The notes under the pieces were generated by a model. The model saw nothing but the letters and a program-made list of their open reading frames with translations. It was not told where the DNA came from and did not search any database. Shown piece by piece: positions 1 to 8,941 of a stretch of 43,139 nucleotides of DNA; the first letter of the stretch is position 1, and the number at the start of each line of letters is the position of its first letter. Origin of the DNA: an uncultured Oscillospiraceae bacterium. GTDB lineage: Bacteria > Bacillota > Clostridia > Oscillospirales > Ruminococcaceae. Location: assembly GCA_949299455.1 (NCBI GenBank), contig CASGAN010000012.1:1-43139 (forward strand), in the 5' to 3' direction. The position numbers were made by a program, and so were the translations under genes.

Positions 1-247
1 AGTAACAAGCTTTTCGCAGATGTCAGACCGTACCAACGTGACGTGACACGTGCCGCTAATAATATAGGGCTTTGCCCGCATATGAAATACCCCCGGCTTA
101 AGAGCGTTGCCATAAGAAAACATGAAAAAACCCAGTAAAATCAATGTTTTTTAGGGCAGCGGAAAACGGGGCAGGTCAAAACAACTGAATAATCAGACAG
201 AAACAGGGTGTTGTCAAGCTGACAGCGCCCTTTTCTGTTCCCCGGCC
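1..247. other. Non-coding stretch at the left edge of the ICE remnant
   Basis: No convincing gene is seen here. The open frames that cross it run antisense through the initiator gene and lack good ribosome sites. It holds only a small GGGC/GCCC hairpin near 67-77. It is probably the spacer between an upstream element gene lying outside the window and the initiator gene. Confidence 0.4.
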
Positions 248-287
248 AAGCCGCAGATTTTGAAAAAGTCTGCGGCTTTTCTTTTTG
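248..287 (+). terminator. Intrinsic terminator upstream of the initiator gene
   Basis: The perfect arms GCCGCAGA (250-257) and TCTGCGGC (269-276) are followed by a T-rich run at 277-285. It would end transcription entering from the left, so the initiator gene probably relies on read-through or a promoter I could not identify. Confidence 0.7.
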
Positions 288-315
288 CCCAAACGCAGAA
301 AGGAGGCGACGGCCT

Positions 316-1467
316 ATGTATTTCACTTCCGGCAGCGACCGGGCCTTTGAACAGCTCATGCAGAGCAAGCCCGGTTTCGACCACTACGACAGCGGCGAGG
401 CGGTCACGCCGGAGGACTGCGGTACCTGCCGCTTTTATCGCCCGCACTGGAAATATCAATTCTGCGTCTATGCGGAATGTCCCTACCAGCCGGGCAAGCT
501 GACCGCCTACGACGCGGTGAGATTTCGAGTGAAAGGAGTTGAGAACATGGCAGTATTTCGTGTGGAGCGCAACAAGGGCTACACGGTGATGTCCAACCAC
601 CATCTGCGGAACAAGGACTTGTCCCTGAAAGCCAAGGGCCTGTTATCGCAAATGCTCTCCCTGCCGGAAAATTGGGACTATACGCTGAAAGGCTTATCCC
701 TTATCAACCGGGAAAGCATCGACGCCATCCGCACGGCGGTATGGGAGCTTGAAAAAGCCGGATATATCACCCGACAGCAGAACCGGGACGGCAAGGGCAA
801 AATGGCCGACATGATCTACACCATCTACGAACAGCCCCAGCCCCGGCCAGAGCAGCCGGACGAGGCCGCACCGGGATTGGAAAACCCGGTGTTGGAAAAT
901 CCAACATCGGATAACCCGACACCGGGAAACCCGACATTGGAAAATCCAATGCAATTAAATAAAGATATATCAAGTAAAGAAAAATCAATTACTGATGTAT
1001 CAATTACCGATCCCATTCCTATCCTTTCCCACCCCTCTCCTTTGGAGGACGAGGCGGCACAGCCGCCGGAACGGAAAGGAACGGAAGCGAAATCACAGAG
1101 CGCCATAGAGATTTATCGTCAAATCATCATGGACAACATCGAGTACGAACACCTTTGCCAGCACGTCAAGAGCATTGACCGGGAAACGCTGGACGAGATT
1201 GTGGACTTGCTGGTGGAAACCGTATGCAGCGCCCGCAAGACCATCCGCATTGCCGGGGACGATTACCCGGCAGAGCTGGTAAAATCCAAGTTTATGAAGC
1301 TGGACAGCTCTCACATCGAGTTTGTCTTTGACTGTTTGAGCAAGAACACTTCGGAAATCCGCAACATCAAGAAATACCTGCTGGCTATGCTGTTCAATGC
1401 GCCCAGCACGATCAACGGGTACTATGCCGCGCTGGTGGCCCATGACATGAACACCGGCAAAATCTGA
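316..1467 (+). CDS. ICE/plasmid-type replication initiator (winged-helix, DUF6017-like) with an in-frame Cys-rich N-terminal extension
   Basis: The open frame encodes 383 residues. Residues 1-77 form a small module with Cys-x2-Cys, then CVYAEC, in an aromatic context, suggesting a zinc knuckle. At residue 78 a second Met (nt 547) begins MAVFRVERNKGYTVM, the usual beginning of the initiator/DUF6017 family. That family has an N-terminal winged helix (about 78-175), a variable linker and a conserved C-terminal helical domain (about 265-383). The linker here is a pentapeptide x-x-x-Asn-Pro repeated five times (residues 188-211). Both ATG 316 (AAAGGAGG upstream) and ATG 547 (AAAGGAG upstream) have strong ribosome sites, so two products are possible. 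It leads the conjugation gene run. The family assignment is from recognition of the sequence pattern; initiator activity is inferred. Confidence 0.75.
   Translation: MYFTSGSDRAFEQLMQSKPGFDHYDSGEAVTPEDCGTCRFYRPHWKYQFCVYAECPYQPGKLTAYDAVRFRVKGVENMAVFRVERNKGYTVMSNHHLRNKDLSLKAKGLLSQMLSLPENWDYTLKGLSLINRESIDAIRTAVWELEKAGYITRQQNRDGKGKMADMIYTIYEQPQPRPEQPDEAAPGLENPVLENPTSDNPTPGNPTLENPMQLNKDISSKEKSITDVSITDPIPILSHPSPLEDEAAQPPERKGTEAKSQSAIEIYRQIIMDNIEYEHLCQHVKSIDRETLDEIVDLLVETVCSARKTIRIAGDDYPAELVKSKFMKLDSSHIEFVFDCLSKNTSEIRNIKKYLLAMLFNAPSTINGYYAALVAHDMNTGKI
531..549 (+). promoter_or_regulatory. Internal ribosome-binding site and second start of the initiator
   Basis: GAAAGGAGTT lies 7-8 bases before ATG 547, in the same frame as the upstream Cys-rich module. 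This is the start that matches the usual N-terminus of the family, so it probably gives the main 306-residue product. Confidence 0.6.
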
Positions 1468-1482
1468 AAGGAGGACGGCCCT

Positions 1483-1695
1483 ATGAAACAGGGTGCATTG
1501 ATTTTCGACGAGCGCAGCGACCGTTACGACATTCGCTTTGATCTGGCGGACTACTACGGCGGCCTGCACTGTGGAGAAACCTTTGACGTGATGGTGGGCG
1601 GCAGGTGGAAGCCCACCCGCATTGAGTACGGGGCCAACTGGTATCTGGTTGGCATCCGTGCCGACGATCTTTCCGGCCTGCGGGTGAGGATTTAA
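1483..1695 (+). CDS. DUF5348-like small protein
   Basis: A 70-residue protein of unknown function, with the pattern typical of DUF5348 proteins in conjugative elements of gut Clostridia (FDERSDRYDIRF, then GxTFDVxVxGRW). It looks like a small beta-rich fold without membrane segments. The start is fixed by AAAGGAGG 10 bases upstream, and the gap to the initiator stop is 15 bases, so the two are co-transcribed. A hairpin with a T-rich tail follows directly. The family call is good; the role is unknown. Confidence 0.7.
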   Translation: MKQGALIFDERSDRYDIRFDLADYYGGLHCGETFDVMVGGRWKPTRIEYGANWYLVGIRADDLSGLRVRI

Positions 1696-1696
1696 T

Positions 1697-1733
1697 CGGG
1701 GACAACCGGCGCAAGCGGCTGTCCCTTTTCTGT
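1697..1733 (+). terminator. Hairpin with T-rich tail between the DUF5348 gene and pcfB
   Basis: GGGACA (about 1699-1704) pairs with TGTCCC, with inner CCG/CGG pairs, followed by TTTTCTGTTT. It is a plausible intrinsic or attenuating terminator inside the element operon. A second GC-rich hairpin (GCGGCGG/CCGCCGC, about 1739-1776) sits just before the pcfB ribosome site and may tune its translation. Confidence 0.5.
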
Positions 1734-1800
1734 TTCCTGCGGCGGCTGACGGTGCCACCTTAACCGTGCCGCCGCACTTCTGCGAAAGGAGGGATAGCGA

Positions 1801-2277
1801 TTGCAGGAGGAAGTAACCCAAAAGACAATAGCCTTTTCCATCAAATCGGCCAAGCTGACAATCCAAGTGCTGCAAGCGGCGGCCCGCAAGTTTCTGGAAG
1901 CCAGAAACAAGGGCAAGACCAAGCTGCACCACGGCCAGCAGAGCCTAAAGCAGCTCAAAAAGCACGGGGCGGCCCTGTCCAACATTGAGATCACCGACGC
2001 CAATATCGGCCTTTTCCGGCCCTGCGCCAAGAAATACGGCGTGGACTTCACGCTACGGAAAGACGCCACCACCCATCCCCCGCACTACATCGTGATTTTC
2101 AAGGCCAAGGACGCCGACAACATGGAACAGGCGTTCAAGGAGTTCACGGCCAAGAAATTGCAGCGGGAGGAACGGCCCTCGATCCGCAAGGACATTGCCG
2201 CAAGCAAGGAAAAGGCAGCGGCCCGCAACGCTGACCGGGCCAAGGAGAAATTCAAGGAAAGGGGGCTGTCACGATGA
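1801..2277 (+). CDS. pcfB: PcfB family protein (DUF3801), conjugation accessory factor
   Basis: A 158-residue basic protein with the PcfB/DUF3801 pattern: an N-terminal helical part with QEEVTQKTIAFSIKSAKLT, a central segment on relaxase/coupling-protein surroundings (KKYGVDFTLRKD, then YIVIFKAKD), and a highly charged C-terminal tail. PcfB-type proteins accompany the VirD4 coupling protein at the relaxosome. The start is TTG at 1801, chosen because AAAGGAGG lies about 8 bases upstream and no ATG is in range. The stop overlaps the coupling-protein start by four bases (ATGA), indicating translational coupling. Confidence 0.85.
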   Translation: MQEEVTQKTIAFSIKSAKLTIQVLQAAARKFLEARNKGKTKLHHGQQSLKQLKKHGAALSNIEITDANIGLFRPCAKKYGVDFTLRKDATTHPPHYIVIFKAKDADNMEQAFKEFTAKKLQREERPSIRKDIAASKEKAAARNADRAKEKFKERGLSR

Positions 2278-4085
2278 AGCCGGAAATGAAAAAACTGATA
2301 ATCGCCAATCTGCCCTATCTGCTGTTTGTCTATCTGTTCGGCAAGCTGGGGCAGGCGTACCGGCTGGCGGAGGGCATCGACCTTTCCCAAAAGCTCCTGC
2401 ACTTTGCGGACGGCTGCGCGGCGGCCTTTGAAAGTGCTGCCCCCAGCTTCCACCTCTTTGACCTGCTGATCGGCGTCGCCGGTGCTGCGGCGCTGCGGCT
2501 CATGGTGTACTGCAAAGGCAAGAACGCCAAGAAATACCGCAAAGGCGTGGAGTACGGCAGCGCCCGATGGGGCGGCCCCAAAGATATAGCCCCCTATATC
2601 GACCCCAATTTTGACAACAACATTCTGCTGACACAGACGGAACGGCTGACGATGAACAACAGGCCGAAAGACCCCAAAACCGCAAGAAATAAAAATGTTC
2701 TGGTGATCGGCGGTTCCGGCTCCGGCAAGACCCGGTTCTTTGTAAAACCGAACCTCATGCAATGTGTGTCCAAGGACTATCCGACCTCATTTGTGATAAC
2801 CGATCCCAAGGGCAGCTTGATCGGTGAAGTCGGCCAGCTCCTTATCCGCAGCGGCTACCGCGTGAAAGTGCTGAACACCATCAATTTTTCCAAGAGCATG
2901 AAATACAACCCGTTTCGGTATCTGCACTCGGAAAAAGACGTGTTGAAGCTGGTAAACACCCTGATTTGCAACACTAAGGGAGAGGGCGAAAAATCCGCCG
3001 AAGATTTTTGGGTGAAATCGGAACGGCTGTTCTACACGGCCCTGATCGGCTATATCTGGCAGGAAGCGCCGGAGGAAGAAATGAACTTCACGACGCTGCT
3101 TGAAATGATAAATGCCAGCGAAGCCCGCGAGGACGACCCGGAATTTCAATCGCCGGTGGATATGATGTTTGAGCGATTGGAGGAACGCGACCCCGACCAC
3201 TTTGCCGTCCGCCAGTATAAAAAGTTCCTGCTTTCGGCGGGCAAGACACGTTCCTCAATTCTTATCAGCGCGGGCGCGAGAATGGCCCCGTTTGACATTC
3301 GGGAAGTCCGGGAGCTGATGGAGGACGACGAACTGGAACTTGACACCATCGGGGACGAGAAAACGGCGCTTTTCCTGATTATGTCGGACACGGACACCAC
3401 CTTTAATTTCATTCTGGCAATGGTACAGAGCCAGCTTATCAACCTGCTTTGTGACCGTGCCGATGATAAATACGGCGGGCGGCTGCCGGTTCACGTCCGC
3501 ATGATACTGGACGAGTTTGCGAACATCGGCCAGATACCCAACTTTGACAAGCTGATCGCCACCATCCGAAGCCGGGAAATCTCGGCTTCTATTATTTTGC
3601 AAAGCCAGTCACAGTTAAAGGCCATCTACAAAGACGCTGCGGAAATCATTTCCGACAACTGCGACTGTACGCTTTTCCTTAGTGGGCGGGGCAAGAACGC
3701 CAAGGAAATCTCTGACGTGCTGGGCAAAGAAACCATCGACAGCTACAACCAGAGCGAAAACCGGGGCGCACAGACCTCTCACGGATTGAATTATCAGAAG
3801 TTAGGAAAGGAGTTGATGTCACAGGACGAGATCGCAACAATGGACGGAGGCAAGTGTATTTTGCAGGTGCGCGGTGTCAGGCCGTTTTTCAGTGAGAAAT
3901 ACGACATTACCCGTCACCCCCGCTATAAATACCTTTCCGACGCCGACAAGAAGAACTATTTTGACGTGGACAGGTACTTGACCGCCCTGCGCCGGAAGCG
4001 GCAGCGGGTGGTGTCACAGGAGGAAACCTTTGATCTCTACGACATCGACCTGTCGGATGAAGATATGGCTGCCGTGGACGAGTGA
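2274..4085 (+). CDS. VirD4/TcpA-like conjugal coupling ATPase (CD1115 family)
   Basis: A 603-residue type IV coupling protein that would deliver the nicked element DNA to the transfer channel. Two hydrophobic stretches near the N-terminus (residues about 8-24 and 61-79) anchor it in the membrane. Walker A GGSGSGKT is at 146-153, Walker B MILDEF near 408-413, and the conserved IIL-Q-S-Q-S motif follows. The length is full for the family and the gene appears intact. It is coupled to pcfB by an ATGA overlap. With the mating channel genes missing downstream, it is probably useless here unless it serves another element in trans. Confidence 0.92.
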   Translation: MKPEMKKLIIANLPYLLFVYLFGKLGQAYRLAEGIDLSQKLLHFADGCAAAFESAAPSFHLFDLLIGVAGAAALRLMVYCKGKNAKKYRKGVEYGSARWGGPKDIAPYIDPNFDNNILLTQTERLTMNNRPKDPKTARNKNVLVIGGSGSGKTRFFVKPNLMQCVSKDYPTSFVITDPKGSLIGEVGQLLIRSGYRVKVLNTINFSKSMKYNPFRYLHSEKDVLKLVNTLICNTKGEGEKSAEDFWVKSERLFYTALIGYIWQEAPEEEMNFTTLLEMINASEAREDDPEFQSPVDMMFERLEERDPDHFAVRQYKKFLLSAGKTRSSILISAGARMAPFDIREVRELMEDDELELDTIGDEKTALFLIMSDTDTTFNFILAMVQSQLINLLCDRADDKYGGRLPVHVRMILDEFANIGQIPNFDKLIATIRSREISASIILQSQSQLKAIYKDAAEIISDNCDCTLFLSGRGKNAKEISDVLGKETIDSYNQSENRGAQTSHGLNYQKLGKELMSQDEIATMDGGKCILQVRGVRPFFSEKYDITRHPRYKYLSDADKKNYFDVDRYLTALRRKRQRVVSQEETFDLYDIDLSDEDMAAVDE

Positions 4086-4112
4086 CCGGCGGCCTGAAAG
4101 GAGCGATCTGTT

Positions 4113-4340
4113 ATGGAAAACTCGGATGAATTGACATTTGCGGATTATTTCAAAGCAGAGAAAGAAATCTACCGGGCTATCATTTCCGCTGCGGTTATGT
4201 GCCGGTGGATCGCAGAACACGATACCCCGCCGACGAAACAGGAGGCGGAGCAGATGGAGTTGGAAATAAACCGCCAGATGTGTGAAGCATGGGCTGAAAT
4301 GTATTCGCTGGCCGTGCTGAATTGGCTGGACGACCGTTAA
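4113..4340 (+). CDS. Small conserved ICE protein of unknown function
   Basis: A 75-residue acidic, helical protein without a signal or membrane segment. I do not recognise a named domain. It sits between the coupling protein (28-base gap, AAAGGAG site) and the Maff2 gene. That position is where gut Clostridia elements usually carry a short helical open frame. It is probably an element accessory protein; no motif indicates more. Confidence 0.6.
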   Translation: MENSDELTFADYFKAEKEIYRAIISAAVMCRWIAEHDTPPTKQEAEQMELEINRQMCEAWAEMYSLAVLNWLDDR

Positions 4341-4433
4341 TCTCCGGGGCGTCTGCGGATTGTGACGCCGGTATCTGACCGGCGATTTTTCCATCAAAAC
4401 AACATCACAATCTGAAATTATGGAGGTAAATTT

Positions 4434-4649
4434 ATGGAATTTTTCAATAGCGCGGTTACTACTTTGCAGACCATCGTTGTGGGCCTCGGCGGTGCGCTGT
4501 GTGTTTGGGGCGGCATCAATCTGTTGGAGGGGTACGGGCAGGATAACCCGGCTTCCAAAAGCCAAGGCATCAAGCAGCTTGTCGCGGGCGGCGGTGTTGC
4601 CCTGATCGGCGTCACTCTGGTTCCCCTGCTGTCTGGTCTGCTGGGCTGA
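4434..4649 (+). CDS. Maff2 family small membrane protein
   Basis: A 71-residue protein with two hydrophobic helices (about 8-27 and 46-69) separated by a Gly/Gln/Asp loop. It matches the Maff2 family found next to TrbL-like genes in conjugative elements; topology and size recall VirB2/TrbC pilin-like subunits, but that role is inference. The start at ATG 4434 has TGGAGG 7 bases upstream. It is the last intact gene of the conjugation block. Confidence 0.85.
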   Translation: MEFFNSAVTTLQTIVVGLGGALCVWGGINLLEGYGQDNPASKSQGIKQLVAGGGVALIGVTLVPLLSGLLG

Positions 4650-4704
4650 TCGGCCCGGCTGTCCGCCAACCAACCCAACCATAACTCTTAAATCCTGAAA
4701 CCCC

Positions 4705-4740
4705 GCCGCGCTCTCCCGGTTCCATGCGGGAGGGCGCGGC
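4705..4740 (+). other. GC-rich hairpin before the deleted downstream gene
   Basis: The arms 4705-4718 and 4727-4740 pair over 14 positions with one G-U. There is no T tract, so it is not a terminator. It sits directly before the AAAGGAGG site at 4741 and probably protected or tuned translation of the next element gene. Confidence 0.5.
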
Positions 4741-5782
4741 AAAGGAGGTGAACCCACATGATAGGCGAACTCATAAAGGGCTGCCGGTATCCAATAAGCC
4801 GCCGGTCAATCCCTATAAGTGGACGAATGAAACGGTATCACGGATTTTGGAGCGCCTTGACTATTTGGGCCATACGGTCAATTTCAAAACCACCAAGCAA
4901 TCGTTCAAGAGCAAGAAAAAGCTGTGGAATGACCCGTCAGAATGGGTGATCTTCGAGAACACACAGGAACCTATCATTGAGGAAAGTGTGTTTCTGATTG
5001 TGCAGAAAATCCGGCAGGGCCGTCGCCGTCCTACCAGAATGGGTGACATGGGAATGTTTTCCGGCCTGCTGTACTGTGCGGATTGCGGCGGCAAGATGTA
5101 CCTGTGCCGTGCTAATTGCTACAAGCCAGAGCAGGAATATTACATCTGTTCTACCTATCGCAAAGGCCGTACCTTATGTTCGACCCATTCTATCCGGCGC
5201 GTTGTCCTTGAAGAAATCGTGCTGCGAAACCTGCGGGAAGCCATTCAGTATGTGACGCAGTATGAGGACGACTTTGTGCAGCGGGCCGCAGATCAAAGCC
5301 TGCGGGAACGGGACAAGGAGCTGGCACAAAAGAAAGATACTTTGGCGCAATCGCAAAAGCGGATTGCCGAGCTGGATGTTATCATCAAGCGACTGTACGA
5401 GGATAACATTTCCGGCAAGCTCTCCGACGAGCGTTTCATCAAACTGTCCCGTGACTATGAACTGGAACAGACCAACCTTACAAATCTTGTCGAACATCTG
5501 CGGCAGGAAGTCAAGGAACAGGAGAAGCAGAAAGTCAACGTCAGACAGTTTATTGCAGCGGTCAGAAAATACACCGATATGCAGCAGCTTGACGCCTCTG
5601 TTCTCCGGGAGTTCGTGGATAAAATTTATATCTCCGAGGTTTACACGCCGGACGAGAACGAGCCGCGTATTAAGGTCAGAGAAATTGAGATCGTCTACAA
5701 CTTCATTGGTGCATTTGATTTTGAGGAAGCAAGGGAGCAATCCCAAGCAGCCCAAAAAGAAAAGAAAACCGGCGTAGCCTAA
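4724..5782 (+). pseudogene. 5'-truncated large serine recombinase, fused to the start of an ICE membrane gene
   Basis: From about nt 4775 the frame encodes the C-terminal part of a large serine integrase: the recombinase domain (WTNETVSRIL), a zinc ribbon (YCADCGGK, then CSTYRKGRTLC), a coiled coil (about residues 195-275) and a DUF4368-like tail. The N-terminal resolvase domain with the catalytic serine is absent, so it cannot recombine. Upstream, the AAAGGAGG-ATG at 4741-4760 begins MIGELIKG in another frame, probably the first codons of the TrbL-like gene that normally follows Maff2. The junction at roughly 4775-4785 therefore joins two distant parts of the element. The in-frame ATG at 4724 is accidental. 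Confidence 0.8.
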
Positions 5783-5797
5783 ACTACGCCGATTCTC
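5769..5797 (+). terminator. Hairpin overlapping the recombinase stop codon
   Basis: CGGCGTAG (5769-5776) pairs perfectly with CTACGCCG (5783-5790), enclosing the TAA stop. The following ATTCTCTC is only weakly T-rich. A second short hairpin (CCCC/GGGG) with ATTTTTATTTT lies at about 5824-5847 and may be the real end. The border between element and chromosome must fall near here. Confidence 0.5.
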
Positions 5798-5905
5798 TCA
5801 CATAAGTGTTTTCTTACGTCACCGCCCCTTTTGCCGGGGGATTTTTATTTTGCACGTTTTTTTCGTCAAAATGGTGAACAGTTTCTAAATATCGCACAGA
5901 ATCTG

Positions 5906-5934
5906 TTTACAGAATTTATGCTGTGTGGTATCAT
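5906..5934 (+). promoter_or_regulatory. Sigma-A promoter for the 94-residue protein gene
   Basis: TTTACA (5906-5911), a 17-base spacer, then TATCAT (5929-5934). It lies 38 bases before the GTG start. Confidence 0.55.
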
Positions 5935-5971
5935 AAGAAAAAAAGATTTTAAAAAGAGGAGGTCAGTGTCT

Positions 5972-6256
5972 GTGAAAAAGACATTTTTTTGTTATAAAGA
6001 CAAACCGCTTGTTCGCTGCGGGAATACGTTATACTACGGCAGTATGAAAGATCCGTATGTGGTCTGTATGCAGGTGCTTTCTACGAAACCATCGGACAAC
6101 AAAGAAGTGGCAAGCGATGTGATGATTCAGCTGTTAAGAACCGGAAAAGACGTGAAACCTCAGGATATGGTCGTCAAAAAAGCGCAGAAATCGGATTTGT
6201 ATTCTGCCATTGATATTGCAGACGTTTGGCTGCACCGCGCGCTCAAAGAAGCGTGA
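5972..6256 (+). CDS. Conserved hypothetical protein, 94 residues
   Basis: I do not recognise a domain. The product is small and basic, with two cysteines in the first 20 residues, no membrane segment, and a helical C-terminus (SAIDIADVWLHRALKEA). The longer frame from TTG 5831 is not used: AGAGGAGG at 5955-5962 lies nine bases before GTG 5972, and the promoter is downstream of 5831. It stands alone between the mobile element and gdhA, with its own promoter and terminator. Confidence 0.65.
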   Translation: MKKTFFCYKDKPLVRCGNTLYYGSMKDPYVVCMQVLSTKPSDNKEVASDVMIQLLRTGKDVKPQDMVVKKAQKSDLYSAIDIADVWLHRALKEA

Positions 6257-6280
6257 TGTAATTTTAAAAAAACAGCAAAA

Positions 6281-6317
6281 AAAGAAACACCGGAAAATTT
6301 CCGGTGTTTCTTTTTGT
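6281..6317. terminator. Bidirectional terminator between convergent genes
   Basis: A long perfect inverted repeat, arms 6281-6296 and 6298-6313, is centred on AAATTT with T-rich or A-rich tails on both sides. It ends both the small gene on + and gdhA on -. Confidence 0.9.
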
Positions 6318-6341
6318 TAAGAAAGCATGTATCAAAAAAAC

Positions 6342-7922
<1,581 letters not shown>

Positions 7923-7964
7923 TCAGAAATATGAAAGTTCTTCCTTTTTTCGCTGTCAAAACGA

Positions 7965-7993
7965 TTGCAATCCGCCTGTTTGTGCGGTATGAT
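7965..7993 (+). promoter_or_regulatory. Promoter of the Nudix gene
   Basis: TTGCAA (7965-7970), a 17-base spacer and TATGAT (7988-7993), 41 bases before the ATG. Confidence 0.65.
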
Positions 7994-8034
7994 AAAGAAA
8001 ACGTACATTTTATATGGGAGAGGAAGGACAAACA

Positions 8035-8595
8035 ATGGATCAGTCAGCATTTGCGGAAACCCATGTTTCCACCCGCCGGATTTATGAGGGAAAAATCATC
8101 AATGTGCGTGTCGACGATGTGCTGCTGCCAAACGGAAACGAAGCAACACGCGAAATCGTCGAGCACAACGGCGCAGCCTGTGTGGTACCGGTGACAGACG
8201 ACGGCAAGGTGTATATGGTGCGGCAGTACCGCTATCCGTTTGCGCGGATGGTCTTGGAGATTCCGGCAGGAAAAACAGACCCGGGAGAATCTCCCTCTGA
8301 CGCGGCAAACCGCGAGCTTGAGGAAGAAATCGGCATGCGTGCATCGGAGCTTATTTACATGGGCGAGTTCTGCCCGTCGGTTGCGTATGACACCGAGGTC
8401 ATTCATATGTTCCTGGCAACGGGATTGACGCCTTCGGTGCAGCATTTGGACGATGACGAATTTTTAAGCGTCGAAGTGTATGACTTGGATGAAGTTGTGC
8501 GCATGGCAATGGATAATGAACTCATCGACGGCAAAACGATTGCCGCTATTTTAAAAGCAAAACGCATCCTTGAAACAAAGGGCGCAAATGCTTGA
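8035..8595 (+). CDS. nudF: ADP-ribose pyrophosphatase (Nudix hydrolase)
   Basis: A 186-residue cytoplasmic Nudix hydrolase that splits ADP-ribose into AMP and ribose 5-phosphate. The full Nudix box G-x5-E-x7-REL-x-EE-x-G spans residues 79-100. It is preceded by the family features VRQYRYPF and EIPAGK, which favour the ADP-ribose type over dNTP-cleaving relatives. ATG 8035 was chosen over 8014 because AGAGGAAGG lies about seven bases before it. The stop codon lies within the promoter of the alaS T-box leader. Gene symbol by family only. Confidence 0.85.
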   Translation: MDQSAFAETHVSTRRIYEGKIINVRVDDVLLPNGNEATREIVEHNGAACVVPVTDDGKVYMVRQYRYPFARMVLEIPAGKTDPGESPSDAANRELEEEIGMRASELIYMGEFCPSVAYDTEVIHMFLATGLTPSVQHLDDDEFLSVEVYDLDEVVRMAMDNELIDGKTIAAILKAKRILETKGANA

Positions 8596-8620
8596 CAAAC
8601 CGCGGTTTGACGCGTATACT
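8592..8620 (+). promoter_or_regulatory. Consensus promoter of the alaS T-box transcript
   Basis: TTGACA (8592-8597), a 17-base spacer and TATACT (8615-8620). The -35 box contains the TGA stop of the Nudix gene. Transcription would begin near 8627. Confidence 0.85.
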
Positions 8621-8626
8621 TAAAGG

Positions 8627-8890
8627 CAAATCGGATGAAAAAACGACTGTGAACGGAACGGAACAGCCACCCATTCAGCAAGCAGAGACAAAGCGGACGG
8701 TGAAAGCTTTGGAATGCGGCATGCTCCTGCTCTCCGGGAGTCCGGCGGTGAAAGCCGCTGCGCCTTTGCCGGCGTTATCGGGCAGACAAAGCGGCACTGT
8801 TTTTATAAAAAAGGCAGTGCAATCCGGGTGGTACCACGGAAACGCACAAGCGTCTTCGTCCCAGTGTTTGGGACAAAGACGCTTTTTTTA
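8627..8890 (+). promoter_or_regulatory. T-box leader, alanine-specific, upstream of alaS
   Basis: The leader has an AGAGA motif (8684-8688), a distal stem-loop CAAAGC/GCTTTG, and a specifier codon GCT (Ala) at 8729-8731. The conserved GAG follows six bases later. The T-box core CCGGGTGGTACCACGG is at 8824-8839; its TGGT bulge fits a tRNA ending in A-CCA. A strong terminator follows: arms 8848-8863 and 8869-8884, then T7. Uncharged tRNA-Ala would stabilise the antiterminator and allow alaS transcription. The specifier choice rests on spacing shared with the ilvA T-box in this window. Confidence 0.93.
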
Positions 8891-8941
8891 ATGATACACA
8901 CATCCGAGCAAATTTTATTTTATATTGGAGGAACCCTTTTC

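Noticed and set aside
1093-1932. 279-residue minus-strand frame across the initiator and DUF5348 genes
   Set aside because: It is the complement of three well-supported genes; composition is that of a shadow frame.
5831-5971. N-terminal extension of the 94-residue protein from TTG 5831
   Set aside because: Promoter and AGAGGAGG lie inside this stretch, so translation begins at GTG 5972.
8714-8941. N-terminal extension of AlaRS
   Set aside because: The stretch is the T-box and its terminator; the family N-terminus begins at 8942.
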